Below are positions 23,574 to 34,045 of a DNA stretch of 64,000 bases, piece by piece; the stretch's first letter is position 1, and every line of letters starts with the position of its first letter. The DNA lies in contig NC_030994.1 of NCBI RefSeq assembly GCF_000149955.1, positions 930,001 to 994,000 on the forward strand, given 5' to 3'. Under the pieces are notes generated by a model. The model was not told the DNA's origin. It made no database searches and saw only the letters and a program-made list of their open reading frames with translations. This DNA is from Fusarium oxysporum f. sp. lycopersici 4287. Lineage: Eukaryota > Ascomycota > Sordariomycetes > Hypocreales > Nectriaceae. Made by a program: the position numbers and the translations under genes.

Positions 23574-24383
23574 TTACACAGAGACCTTTTTCTTGCCCTT
23601 ATCCTCGTCCTTGTTCTCTGTGGGACCAACTGCGTCAGAGCTGGCCTCAGTGGTACCATTGTTAACCTCACTGGCCTCGATATCAGACTTGAGAGGACCA
23701 GCTTCCGCCAGGTCGACATTAACAAAGTTAGGTCGATTGGTCTTAGTATCTGTAGGACCAGCCTCAACAGGCTCGGGTTCGGGCTCGGGCTCGGGCTCAG
23801 TGGAAACAAACTTGGTTGCAGTAGGCTCATCTCTAATAGGCACCGGACCAGCAAGCTTTGTAACACTGGGTTCATCAGCAAGAAGCATTTCGGTAACGGA
23901 GTCGGTAGCAGTAATCTCAACTATAACAGATGGACTAGCAACGGGTTCATCAGAAATAGTCTTGGTATTAGTAGACTTCGTAGTACTAGGCCTCATAGTA
24001 TCGGGCTTAGCAGTACTAGGCCTAGTAGTACCAGGCTCAGAATCAACAGACGAGGATGGTCGAGGGGTTGGAGGGCAAGGTACAAGAGATCTGGATTTTT
24101 GCAAGTCAAAACTAAACTCATCTCGTCCATGCACTTCGTCCAACTCGTCAGGGTGCTCAAATTCATCAGGATGAATGACGTTCATAGGGCCACCTGGATA
24201 TGCCGGGGGTACCGAATATTCAGAGTAGTCAGAAACGTTCTCACTACTGCTCCCCGTTCGCTGGCCATGACTAGTGCCGTAAGGGCGATCGGCAGCTCGA
24301 GCATTCTCGGGCTTGCGACGACTGCAGTAGCAACAGCAGGTCAAGACCTTGGCGATGAAGAAGAGGGGGCGAAAGTCAGGCAT
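23574..24383 (-). CDS. Disordered acidic protein with EP repeat and N-terminal Cys cluster
   Basis: A single-exon 269-residue protein that I do not recognise. It starts with a short hydrophobic stretch and a CCCYC cluster (residues 16-20) that could be palmitoylated or end a membrane anchor. The rest is low complexity: Ser/Thr/Pro-rich, with repeated STTKSTNTK-like units, a Glu-Pro dipeptide run (about 197-207) encoded by a hexanucleotide repeat at 23771-23799, and a lysine-rich tail (KGKKKVSV). The DNA repeats make the opposite strand open too, so strand choice rests on a sensible start and leader. Function is unknown; a peripheral membrane scaffold is a guess. Confidence 0.55.
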   Translation of the reverse strand: MPDFRPLFFIAKVLTCCCYCSRRKPENARAADRPYGTSHGQRTGSSSENVSDYSEYSVPPAYPGGPMNVIHPDEFEHPDELDEVHGRDEFSFDLQKSRSLVPCPPTPRPSSSVDSEPGTTRPSTAKPDTMRPSTTKSTNTKTISDEPVASPSVIVEITATDSVTEMLLADEPSVTKLAGPVPIRDEPTATKFVSTEPEPEPEPEPVEAGPTDTKTNRPNFVNVDLAEAGPLKSDIEASEVNNGTTEASSDAVGPTENKDEDKGKKKVSV

Positions 24384-25081
24384 GTTGACGGATGTGAGTG
24401 GGAATATCTAAGTGTGAGTGTGTGTGCAAGGGAGAGCTTTGTGTGACTGTGTTGATTGGTGTGTTTGGGTAAATGAGGCGAATTTGAAGATTGTGTGAGG
24501 TGGTTGAGACAGTTGATTGAGGGATGAGAAATCTACCTGATCATGAGAAAATATGAGAGATTTATATAGAGCCAAAGAACATTGATCGTTATCGTTTGAG
24601 AGGGACGTTCAGTGTTTGTCGAGAGTTGTTTTCGGAACAGTGAATAACAGTCCACTAGGGGACTGAACATTTAGCAAGGAGACGAACAATAACCAACAAT
24701 AATAGTCCGTATTTGATTCATTCAACAAATTACTTCAAGGAATAAGACTTGAACAACTAATCTGCTGCAGGTGCAGCTTTAGCCCTTTCGAACGCAAAAT
24801 CAAAACAAACCAGTCTGGCTGGTAGGTGTTGAATACCCATGGACACTGTTGAGTCAATCTTTCTTTTTGAAGGCCAGCTCAACGTACTACTCATATTTCC
24901 ATAGTAGTAAGATTTATTTCGATTGAACAGCACAACGAATTGTAGGCTAGGCGAGCTTTACCAAACGATTTCAGCTAGTAGAGGCTTTTTTCTTCTGGCA
25001 CATACATGGAAAATACAGCATGCCAAACTCGGCCTTCGCTTAGCACGAGACCACGAAAGTTCATAAAGCATTGCAAACGAC
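24384..25081. other. Intergenic region
   Basis: About 700 bases between two minus-strand genes. A TTTATATAGAG sequence at 24560-24570 reads as a TATA element on the minus strand for the preceding gene. No gene is seen. Confidence 0.45.
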
Positions 25082-25866
25082 CTAGACCCGTGAAGCCACC
25101 AGACTCATGTAGATTCCCCATAGAAGACCGATGAAGCTCAAAAACACAATTCGTCGGTGGACAGGGATGAAAGTGAAGCTGATGATGGATGCAACAGGCC
25201 AAATCTTGTAGCCAGCCACAATGATGGGAATAGTTTCCTGCAAGATATTAGAGTGGCCCGCAAATAGAGAATAGTAACTCACTGTTTTGATGTTGCTCCA
25301 GATTTGAGAACCGCCCTGACCTTTGAGCAGACCCATAATGATCAAAAACGCAATCGTGTTCATGATAGCTCCCGCAGTGATGCAATCGACGAACCACTTT
25401 GTCAAAGTGTTGCGCATACTAAATTGAGGCTCTCTATCCTTGTTGATCTGCGCCATGCGCTCCTCGTAGCCTTCCTTGAGCTCGGGAGCATCTTCGGTAG
25501 GCTGCATTTCAAGATCATTTAGACGCCCAAGCTGGGGTCCTCGACCAGCAGGGTATGCGGGAAATGTTCGCTCCAGGAATGATTGCCAGTGATAGTTTGG
25601 AGGCGCGGTCATTAATGTGAGGGAGACAAAGCGCAGAAGCTGGACGATGTCAAGGGAGACCGGACGCTGCGGAAATTAGCCAGTGAACTTTGATAATAGT
25701 ACCAATCCCAACGTTGTGTAGTCTCGATTCAGAAAGATGACATAAAGTCTGCTCATTTTGTCAAACTCACATTCTGTTGACGAGCCTCAATCATCTGGGC
25801 AAGGAGATTAGAGATTGTCGACAGGCCTGCAGCCTGGAGTGTAGCGGCAACGATCGGAGACGGCAT
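25082..25866 (-). CDS. Mpv17/PMP22 family membrane protein
   Basis: Three exons (25866-25771, 25666-25283, 25237-25082) encode 211 residues. Exon 1 gives the typical start with ISNLLAQMIE. Exon 3 gives the family C-terminal block GYKIWPVASIISFTFIPVHRRIVF followed by WGIYMSL, matching the W-P, F-x-x-P and W-x-x-Y-x-S pattern. The second intron is only 45 nt, in frame and stop-free, so unspliced RNA would add 15 residues; family spacing favours splicing. Mpv17/PMP22/Sym1 proteins are four-helix channels or stress factors of the inner mitochondrial or peroxisomal membrane. Which organelle applies here cannot be decided. Confidence 0.88.
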
Positions 25867-26644
25867 TTTGACGTAAAAAGTAGAAAAGAGCGACTGAAGG
25901 AGTAAATATCAAGGCGCATAGAATCAATTGCGTGTAAATTAGTGGTGTTGAGCTTTCATGTCAGCTTCAGATTGATGAGAATCTTGAGATGAGGTGGAGA
26001 GCCTCGTCTCACGTGCGGGCGTTGGGGCTCGGGATAAGTAAGATCCGCAAAATGCAACCCCTTTTCCTTCCTCGTATCAACTGCCGGGCTTTGAGACATT
26101 GGCAGCCATCGTCGAGATGAGTTATCATTTGAGATGAGTATGAAATTTCTCTGTGTTTGGCGTTGGAATTGAGGCGGAAGAGTTATATCAAGTTTGTTGA
26201 TTTCCTAGTTAGGCACGGATGCCATCAAAGAGGAGCTTGAATGACTACAGAACTATTCATGACTACTCCTTTCAGACCAGATATTGAGTTCTTTCGATGA
26301 TTATATCCAGCCGGTCGAGATAGTAGGTAAGGAAATTAGTAAATTAGAGTTATCCTCCTAGGCAACTCTTCAAACCTCATCTTTCAGCCAGCAACCAATT
26401 TTCAGACTTGGAAACTCAGAATGTTGTGAGGATGTCGGAGCCTGAAATGAAAACCAGAATGGATCTGGCCAGAAACTTGCATGTCTACGTTGGGGAAGCA
26501 TGGCCGTCTTCAAGGGACGATGGCCGTTTGAACGTTGAGCTTATGCTTTCCAGCCTAGACAGCTCAAGAGAGATGCTCGTATAGTCTCCATTTTGACACC
26601 GACCATCACAGCTCATCCAATTGGGTTCTCAACCGCCTCTATCA
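25867..26644. other. Intergenic region before the tRNA
   Basis: About 780 bases with no coding frame. It holds the promoter of the Mpv17-like gene and, at its end, the tRNA 5' flank. Confidence 0.45.
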
Positions 26645-26726
26645 GCGTAATTGGTTTAGTGGTAAAATTCTCCGTTGCCATTCGAGCAGCGTCGGGGAGC
26701 CCTGGGTTCGATTCCCAGATTACGCA
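26645..26726 (+). tRNA. tRNA-Gly (anticodon GCC) with an intron
   Basis: The sequence folds as a cloverleaf. The acceptor stem is GCGTAAT pairing with ATTACGC plus discriminator A. The D arm contains TGGTTTAGTGG (A box). The anticodon stem CTCCG/CGGGG closes a TTGCCAT loop, giving anticodon GCC. The T arm is CTGGG-TTCGATT-CCCAG (B box). An extra 11 bases after the base 3' to the anticodon (about 26682-26692) sit at the canonical nuclear tRNA intron position. The mature length without it is 71 nt, usual for tRNA-Gly before CCA addition. Confidence 0.95.
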
Positions 26727-26756
26727 TTGAAACTGACGGTTGAGATGATCCAATTC

Positions 26757-26777
26757 TTTTGCTGTTGTTTCTTTTTT
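26757..26777 (+). terminator. Pol III oligo-T terminator
   Basis: Runs of four T (26757-26760) and six T (26772-26777) follow the tRNA end by 30-50 bases, fitting RNA polymerase III termination. Confidence 0.6.
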
Positions 26778-27693
26778 ATTTGGTCAAGATCTGAAGGTTG
26801 AAGCATTCGTATAATGGAGTGAAGGCATCGCGAATAGAGAGGTTACAGCCAGTCGACGAAACAGAAGGTGCGACTTCCTTCCGTCCTTTCATTCTCATAT
26901 ATGCCATTAGTCTCCACTTTGATTCGTTGGGAGCTTCTATTGCAGGAAGTTAAACAAACCCATTATGTTGAGCATGAGTATATACCTATGGATTTAAACG
27001 GATTTATCTATCTATCATGGATACAAACGACTTTGTTAGCCTGGGTATAAGTGCCAAACCAAGACCGAGAATCGGCCTCGTATTCGATGCTTCGTGTGAC
27101 TATTCTATGGCCAAGTGGCTGAGCTGATGTACACCGTTGGACACTGTGTTCGGAAGAATGCTGTGCTGTCGTATAGGCGAAATCCTTTCTGCAGACATTG
27201 GACTCTCCGGCCTTTCAATACATGAAAACCTCACTCGTAAGTTTCACCATTACTTGCAGTAAGATAGTTTACAACTTTACTTTTAAAACACCCATAGCCA
27301 ATGGGCTGTGGCGGGTAGACTACAAAAAGCCTAAGGTTTCACACTCAAACCTCTCTAGTCCCTTGATGGTCATCTCATAGACTCACACGGCATCAGCACA
27401 GCTTTGTTTTAAGGACATTTATAAGAAGTGTTGATTTCCTAGGATGAAACAGCACCTTAAACACTCATACAGGCACTTGTTCAAGAATCCTGAAGAGAAC
27501 TCTGTGCCTTTGTGGGGTGCAATGCATTGGCTTTGGTTCTTCCAAAGTAAACAGTCTGGTGGTAGTTATTCTTTCTGCGTTAAGTTTGTCTCACCCTCGC
27601 CACGAAACTCAAATAAATTCTCAGTTTTATATATCTATATCTATTCCAGTCTTGTTAGGATTCTATTTCTTCTATTCTGTCCTCACAGGCAAC
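26778..27693. other. Intergenic region
   Basis: About 900 bases between the tRNA and the esterase gene. Open frames are short and unsupported. TATATATCTATATC at about 27629-27642 may hold the esterase TATA element. Confidence 0.45.
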
Positions 27694-28665
27694 ATGCATT
27701 TCTTCCAAAAACCAGCCCTTCTGCTTCTTCCAGCAGCAGCCTTGGCTGGGGCCATCCCTTATGAAGTCAGGAAAGATTTCGCAAATCCTAAATCAGGTAT
27801 AACCTTAAAGAAGGCTTTCGATATTCACGCTCAAGAAGAGAATGGTTTCTTGAGTTACAAAGGCACACAACCTGGCAAAGTTGTTCAAGACGGTGTCAAG
27901 CTTCGGGATTCTTTCTGTTGGTGATTCTATCACTGTTGGCTACGGGAAAGGGACAGATGGAAATGGATATCGGAAGAGACTAAGGAAGGACTTAAGTGGT
28001 AAGATAACGCCATCTTCTTCGAGGAATTTGACTGACATTGTCTTTAGGAAATGAGATCGTTTGGGCTGGCACTGAGAAGACAAAGGGAAACATGAAAGAC
28101 GGTCACTTCGTAAGTTCTTCAGAAACCCAGAAATTTACATACTAATCTAACTTGGTCATAGGCAGCTTGGTCCGGGAAAACAGTCCAGTATATCAACGAT
28201 CACGTTGATCCATCCCTTGAACAACGCCCCAATCTCATCCTTATCCACGCCGGAACAAACGACATGAACAGTAATCACCGCGTTTCCACAGACGGAAACC
28301 ACCCTCAAGAAACCACCAATCGCCTAAAATCAATGGTCGAAAAGATGATATCCAAGTGCCCGGACGCTACTATCATTATCGGCATGATCACCGATGTTTG
28401 CGACAACAAGAGCTATCATTTTCAGAGAGAGAGGACAAAGATTTATCGAGGACATATTGCTAAATTGGCAGCTGAACTTAGCAAAGATGGGTCTCATGTA
28501 CTTGCTGCTGATTTTGGTCCTTTTGATGATACGCTTTTGAGTGATTGTGTTCATCCGACTCAGAAGGGGTATGAGATTCTAGGGGATTGGTGGTATGATT
28601 TTATTCATCAGATTCCTGAGGGATGGATCAAGGATCCTGTTGGTCCTGACCCTGTTCGAGACTAG
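27694..28665 (+). pseudogene. Secreted SGNH/GDSL esterase with an apparent frameshift
   Basis: The start at 27694 gives a clear signal peptide (MHFFQKPALLLLPAAALAGA) and a linker reading to VVQDGVKLR. The catalytic part then continues in a different frame: ILSVGDSITVGYG (block I Ser), AGTNDM (block III) and SDCVHPTQKG (block V Asp/His). The frames are offset by one base at the GGG run 27905-27907, and the original frame stops at 27924. Two further introns (27999-28047, 28110-28161) splice normally. Either there is a one-base insertion (pseudogene or sequencing error), or an unannotated intron such as 27797-27854 restores frame at the cost of the conserved-looking linker. SGNH enzymes hydrolyse acyl esters, often on cell-wall polysaccharides. 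Confidence 0.7.
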
Positions 28666-29475
28666 AGGATTCTAGGATGGTAGGATGTTAGCAGGAACGA
28701 TATTTTTAATAATTCGTTTGATCAAGTTTCTCTACCAGTATGGTATCGTGAACAGTCTTTCTATCCTGGCCACTGTAATAGGTAGTACCCAGAATTAGAC
28801 AAGCCTTCCACTGTTTTTGATTTGATGGGAGTAATCCAAGACCAAAGACACGGCTCCAGTCTGTGCGATTGTTGCATTACTCGACACATTTCTCTGCCGT
28901 CAGTGCTAGCTCCTGTCATGACCTTTAGTAGATAAATGTGAAAAGAGTAGCGTGAAATCACCCAAAGCTTGGCAACTACCCAATTTTGTTTTCCTATTTT
29001 ATCGATCTTATTTAAGTGAAGAGATCTGGGTACATAAGGTTCTTTGTTGTTGGGTTGTTTGTGACCTAAAGCCAAGGTTGAAAGACGCGGGACACATCGC
29101 CAACGTATAGGACAAGGAAAATGCAAGTTGATAACATGGCATTCGACCCTTTTGGGCCAATCTTCGAGTGAATTATTGACCTACATCACTTTCAATCGCG
29201 GATCATTGCAGTCTTCTTATTTATTGGCCAATTAAGAAATGTTCTTTGTAAGTGTCCTGACTTCTATTGAAACTCTGTATCGACCACACTTTCATAAGTT
29301 GAAGTTTAAAAGTTTCGCAGTGAATCACTGTCAAACTCTGACCAAATCTCAGGTACAAAAGGAACCCTTCTTTCCCACTCTGATCTGACATAACTTCAAC
29401 CTTTCTTCTTCTTCTTTACACTTGAGCTATAAGTTTCTGCCAGCTCGTATTCAGCTCCTCTCTTGAAGCGCAAAG
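28666..29475. other. Intergenic region
   Basis: About 810 bases. A CTTCTTCTTCTT pyrimidine stretch at 29405-29416 precedes the Fic gene. No gene is seen. Confidence 0.45.
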
Positions 29476-30567
29476 ATGCCCCATCATCAGCGACAAAGCC
29501 TGTCCCAAGGCCCCTTTGAAGGCCTTGAAATTGACCATGAGGATCAGCACCTTGGGCGAGAAATTAGACGCCTGATGTCGTCTACTCTCAGCAAAGCAAC
29601 TTTTACAATCAACATGGGCGACGCTTACGATTACAATATTCTCCAAGAGAATTCCAAGCAACTTCATCAGGAATTCTGCAAGTATATTTCTGATATCGCA
29701 GACGGTTTAAAGCAATCCGATGACAACAAGAATGCTCTTGACGAATACATCACCGACGAACTCGCTCGTATGGTTTATGGGTCTAATATGATCGAAGTTG
29801 CCGGTGGAGGTGTCGATATTACACTCAAGCTCTGCAAGCATGTCTTTCGGGGCAAAGAACTTCCCGAAGAGATTAATGAGCGTGATGAAGACTATCATGA
29901 TCTCAAAATCCATCTCCTAAACAAGAACTTGCCTTCTGGACATGAGGCTATTCTACGAAGCCGCCGAGAGATCGTGCAGCATGCCGAAGCTGCTCGGTAT
30001 ATGATCGATCAAGTTTGTATCAAGGGCAAAGATTTGTCTCATAAGATTATCAGCGAAGCTCATGGTATCCTGACCTACAAGATCGACCTCGGCGACACGC
30101 CTTGGCCCTATTACAGTGGAGTGTACCGGACATGGAACGTCCGGTGCGGTTCTTATGTTTTCATGGATGAGAGCAAAGTCCCTGCTGCAATGCGCGATAT
30201 GATAGACGAACTTGATTCTGATATCAAGAAGGCAACCGAAGAAGGACAAATTGACCCTGTTGTACTTGCAAGCAAGTATTGTCATAAGTTTGTCAATATT
30301 CACCCCTTTGCAGATGGCAATGGCAGAATGTGTCGTCTTATTCTCAATGCCCTTCTCCTGAAATATAGCGGGGGGTTTATCTGCATCGGTCAGGATGGCC
30401 AAGATCGACAAGAGTATCTGCGTATTGCTGTAGCAGCAAGTGTCGAAGAAGGCTCACAGAGTCAAGAGACTGGAGCTGCGAATTACAAGCAGCTGGCATC
30501 TTTCACACTACGACACGCCCGCGACAGCATGCGCAAGGTTCGACAACTTTTCAAGCGGGATGCTTAA
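29476..30567 (+). CDS. Fic-domain protein (AMP-transferase / de-AMPylase family)
   Basis: An intronless gene of 363 residues from the first ATG; starts at residues 34 or 47 are possible. The Fic core motif HPFADGNGR lies at residues 276-284, with the catalytic His and the Asp/Asn/Arg that bind nucleotide phosphate and metal. The flap segment GVYRTWNV is near 215-222. Upstream, YGSNMIEVAG (S103-x3-E107) matches the inhibitory S/T-x-x-x-E helix that holds class II Fic enzymes off through its Glu. Fic proteins usually transfer AMP to Ser/Thr/Tyr of target proteins, and eukaryotic FICD also removes it. There is no membrane anchor or TPR, so it is likely cytosolic or nuclear and unlike metazoan FICD. 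Target unknown. Confidence 0.9.
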   Translation: MPHHQRQSLSQGPFEGLEIDHEDQHLGREIRRLMSSTLSKATFTINMGDAYDYNILQENSKQLHQEFCKYISDIADGLKQSDDNKNALDEYITDELARMVYGSNMIEVAGGGVDITLKLCKHVFRGKELPEEINERDEDYHDLKIHLLNKNLPSGHEAILRSRREIVQHAEAARYMIDQVCIKGKDLSHKIISEAHGILTYKIDLGDTPWPYYSGVYRTWNVRCGSYVFMDESKVPAAMRDMIDELDSDIKKATEEGQIDPVVLASKYCHKFVNIHPFADGNGRMCRLILNALLLKYSGGFICIGQDGQDRQEYLRIAVAASVEEGSQSQETGAANYKQLASFTLRHARDSMRKVRQLFKRDA

Positions 30568-31906
30568 AGTCGTGACGAGACACCATGCCAGCGTATACAC
30601 CAAAAGAATATTGAAACAGAAAAGCACAAGAAAAGACGGCGGTAGTGGACTGCAGCGGCGTGTTTATAGGACACCACCAGCCGGAGAGTCAGGGTTTCCC
30701 GGCGAAGAACAAGAAGAAGCGGAAAATCTGTGCGGAATCGGGGGTTTTTCCTAATCTGCCTAGATCGCCAGGTTTTCCTGTGAGGGATGGATATCTGGTC
30801 AGTCTTTTGCTCTGGGTTTGCTTTGTTGGCGTTAACGGGTATTCGCATTAGTAGCTAGTTGAGAATTGATTATTCTTCCTTAAATTGTTCTTTGAGCTTA
30901 AAAATGTGATATCATGACTGTGATTTGATGCTATATCAAAAGATGTTCGTTCGGGACGGTGAGGACTAACCCATCTTGATGCGTCATGACACAGCAAATC
31001 TGTCTCAGTGTTTCCTTTACTTACGGAGAATTAGAATGATTAATGCCCAACAGTTACCACCAATCATTTCAAAGTCTGGCACTTTGTAATAAATTGCATA
31101 AAGTTCACTAGCTACTGTAAGGCGGCTCAAGTTTTGGCCGTTCTGACAATACCCACTGCAGATCACAGATTAAATACTGACAGAGACTCCAGTTGGAATA
31201 TGAAGTATTTAGCGGTTGTTTTCTATGCTAATGGCCGAATGTTCTGTAAGGTACTTATCATAGGAACTTGTTACTTGAATAACCATGATCTAGATCATGG
31301 TGGATCATGTTATACGGATTAATCAAGATCGTGGTTATCAAAGTCACAAATAAAACGCCTTGGATGTATATATGAGCCTGAATTAGGTAAAAAATAATAT
31401 TTGGGGAGTCTCAATCTTCGGTGTAAGCACTACGGCGGACGCAGGAAACATCAGGATCTTCAACTCCGAGCACTTATACTTGGCCGTGCAACGAGCTTAT
31501 GAATATATCTTGCTGTGCTTCAGTTAATATACATGATATTAAAGGACTCGGAGACTTGCAGTCAGGCTGGTTCAATTACAATTATTATTGTGAGTAGGAT
31601 TCTGTTACTTATCTCCACGGACTGTGTCTTACGATCTGTCGTCAACCGGACAATCGGCCCTTAAAAAGCCCCCCGGTCCCCGATTCCCCTTCCCAGAAAG
31701 GCACTAAATCCCCCTGGAACAGCCACACACGTATCACCGGGCGTTATAAAAGCCCCCGAAACCCGGGATTAACGGCCGATAAACCATCTTTACCTCCGGC
31801 GCATCAGTAAATCACACTGAACCTCATCTCGGGTCATCCAATTTACCTTTTTAATCTTCTTCATTTTCGTTAATTAACTTTCTTGGCATTCTTGCATGTA
31901 AAAATT
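30568..31906. other. Intergenic region with palindromes and a GC-rich promoter
   Basis: About 1.3 kb with no supported gene. It contains a perfect palindrome near 31.29 kb (described separately) and a C-rich promoter block at 31660-31790. A TTATAAAAG element at 31744-31752 precedes the regulator gene. Confidence 0.5.
31279..31340. repeat. Nested palindrome / inverted repeat
   Basis: CCATGATCTAGATCATGG (31283-31300) is a perfect 18-base palindrome. A wider imperfect inverted repeat pairs ATAACCATGATCT (31279-31291) with AGATCGTGGTTAT (about 31327-31339), differing by one C/T change. It may be a binding site or a short transposon relic. Confidence 0.55.
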
Positions 31907-34045
31907 ATGGATGAATGCCTAATCAGTCAGGATCAGGATCGCCGGGATACGGCGCAGAAGACGAGGGCTTGTACGAATTGCGCGAGGTTGAAGATGAAGT
32001 GTCAGTGGCCTAGTTCTGGATCTGGCCGTGTAGAAAAGACGTGTTCCAGGTATGATATAAGGGATTTGATGTGGGATGAATACTAATTGTTGGTGTAGAT
32101 GTTTGAGGATGAAGCTTGATTGTCAGGTACCGGAAATTACACAGCGAAGAAAACGCGGCAAGTCAACGTAAGTCCTTCACTCATTTATATAAACTTTGCT
32201 GACTTATATAGACGAGTCGCTCAATTAGAGAAGAAGATTGATGGCATCGTCTCTCTCCTCTCCGCAAACCAACGCAAAGGCCTCTCCCCTCTAACACCAG
32301 AAAGTCCCCAAGATGTACAATCACACTCTCAATGTCAACCTCACACCCAAGAAAACCGCTTCACTACAAACCACGACATGATCAACCAAATACCCGATGA
32401 CAGCATCCGCTTCAGCACAGACGTTGAGCTTTTCCCCGGGTTTCGCATCTCGCAGCAGGAAGCCTCTGACCGTCTTGATGTATACCGCAGAGACTACGTG
32501 CCGCATTTTCCCTTTGTTCCTGTGCCGAGTTCAATGTGTGCTTCGGAACTCTATGTTGAGTCGAGAGTGTTGTTTTGGACGATATTGGCGGTTGTTTCGC
32601 CGCTGGGTGATAAAGTCCAGATGGAGTTTAAGGCGTGGTTTAGGAGATATCTTGCTGATCATCTCGTTGTGAGGCAGGAGAAGTCTATTGACATATTGCA
32701 AGCGATGTTGATCTATCTAGCATGGTAAGTCAATCTTTTGAAGTTTAAGTGCTTGTGCTGACTCGTTAGGAATGACTTTCACTTTTATGGAGAGCTTCAA
32801 GTTACCAACATTATACAGATGGCTATTGGGTTGGTCATTGATCTACGGCTTGACAAGCACGCAGGACACTTTCTGGGAGGACCAAAGACGCTGCTTGGCG
32901 ATGCGTGGACGTCAATGAGCAAACATCCGATCAAGATGAAGGTTCATCAGACAGCAGCAGACAAGCGTGCAGTTCTAGGCGTGTACCACATAACAAATCT
33001 GTAAGCCAACATGCCCTCCAATTAGTGAAGCACAGCTGACAAGACCAGCCTAAGCCCGTACTTTAGAAAGAGCACCATCTTCCACTGGAGCACACATCTC
33101 GCTTCCTGCTGCGAAAACCTCACCGAAGCACGCGAGTATGAATCGGATATATATCTCGTGTCCCTCGTTCGGATGCAACACTTGGCCGACCGGGGATTCA
33201 GCGCCATACCAGCCATTGATCCCTTCGACCCTACACCTCCGACCTTCCACGCCGTTACTGCCATGGCTCTTGACACCGTCCATCGCGAATTGGAGAACTA
33301 CTTTAAACTACAGCCCGAAATCGTAAAGCAAATACGTACGTTTCCCGACTTGATCACTTAACCAATGCTGACTGTCACAGCCGGCTTCAGAGCCCACTAC
33401 AACTCCATCCTCGTCCGTCTCTACGAACCAATCCTCATAATGAAACCCTCCAGCCTTTTATCCCCCGACACACCCCTAACCGAACCCTTTCTCCGCTCCG
33501 AATATCTCTGGAAATGCCTCGAGGCCGTCCAAAACACCCTCGAAAACCACGTCACTCTCCCCCCCGAAAAGATCTCAATCCTCCCTGTAACAGTATCATG
33601 CGTCCTCGCCTTCGTAACAGTCACAGCCTCACGCTTGATCATGGCCGAGAACTCTACAGACTGGGATGTAAAAGCCGCACGTCGACGCCTTCAGTTCCAG
33701 GATATTCTCCAGCGATTGAGCGATCAGTTTGCCCAGGCTGATGAGGAGGCGCAGAGGCTAAATAGGAGACGTAGGGTCATGGAGGATGGGAGCAGTGTGT
33801 TTCTAAAGTCGTGCTTCAAGGTCAGGTGGATTAGACAGTGGTATTTGTCAAAGATTCCGGAGGAGGAACAGCAGCAGCTGTTGGTGCAGCAGCCGCAGAC
33901 TGCGGTGGAGAGCTCGAGTGTGTTGCAGAGCAATCCGGATTGGGCGACTAATCTTCAGTTTGACGATGAGTTTTGGGCGGATTTGTTGACGGGCTTTGAT
34001 CTGGAGGCTTTTGATAGGTCTCTTACTACTGTTGCGGCTCAATAG
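31907..34045 (+). CDS. Zn2Cys6 fungal transcription factor
   Basis: Six exons (31907-32049, 32099-32167, 32212-32724, 32770-33000, 33049-33335, 33381-34045) encode 635 residues. All introns are 44-49 nt with GT-AG ends. The zinc cluster spans the first intron: Cys at 22, 25, 32, 46, 49 and 56. The loop between Cys3 and Cys4 is 13 residues (Ser/Gly-rich), longer than the usual 5-9. A basic linker (RRKRGK) and a short coiled coil (VAQLEKKIDGIVSLL) follow, suggesting dimer binding to paired CGG half-sites. The middle (about 150-450) is the fungal_trans-type regulatory region, and the C-terminus is Gln-rich then acidic (DDEFWADLLTGFDLEAF), fitting an activation domain. Target genes are unknown. 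Confidence 0.88.

Noticed and set aside
23350..24174. 274-codon plus-strand frame opposite the EP-repeat gene
   Set aside because: Translation is a Ser/Gly/Val-rich mirror of the repeat-coding strand; the minus-strand frame has a better start and leader.
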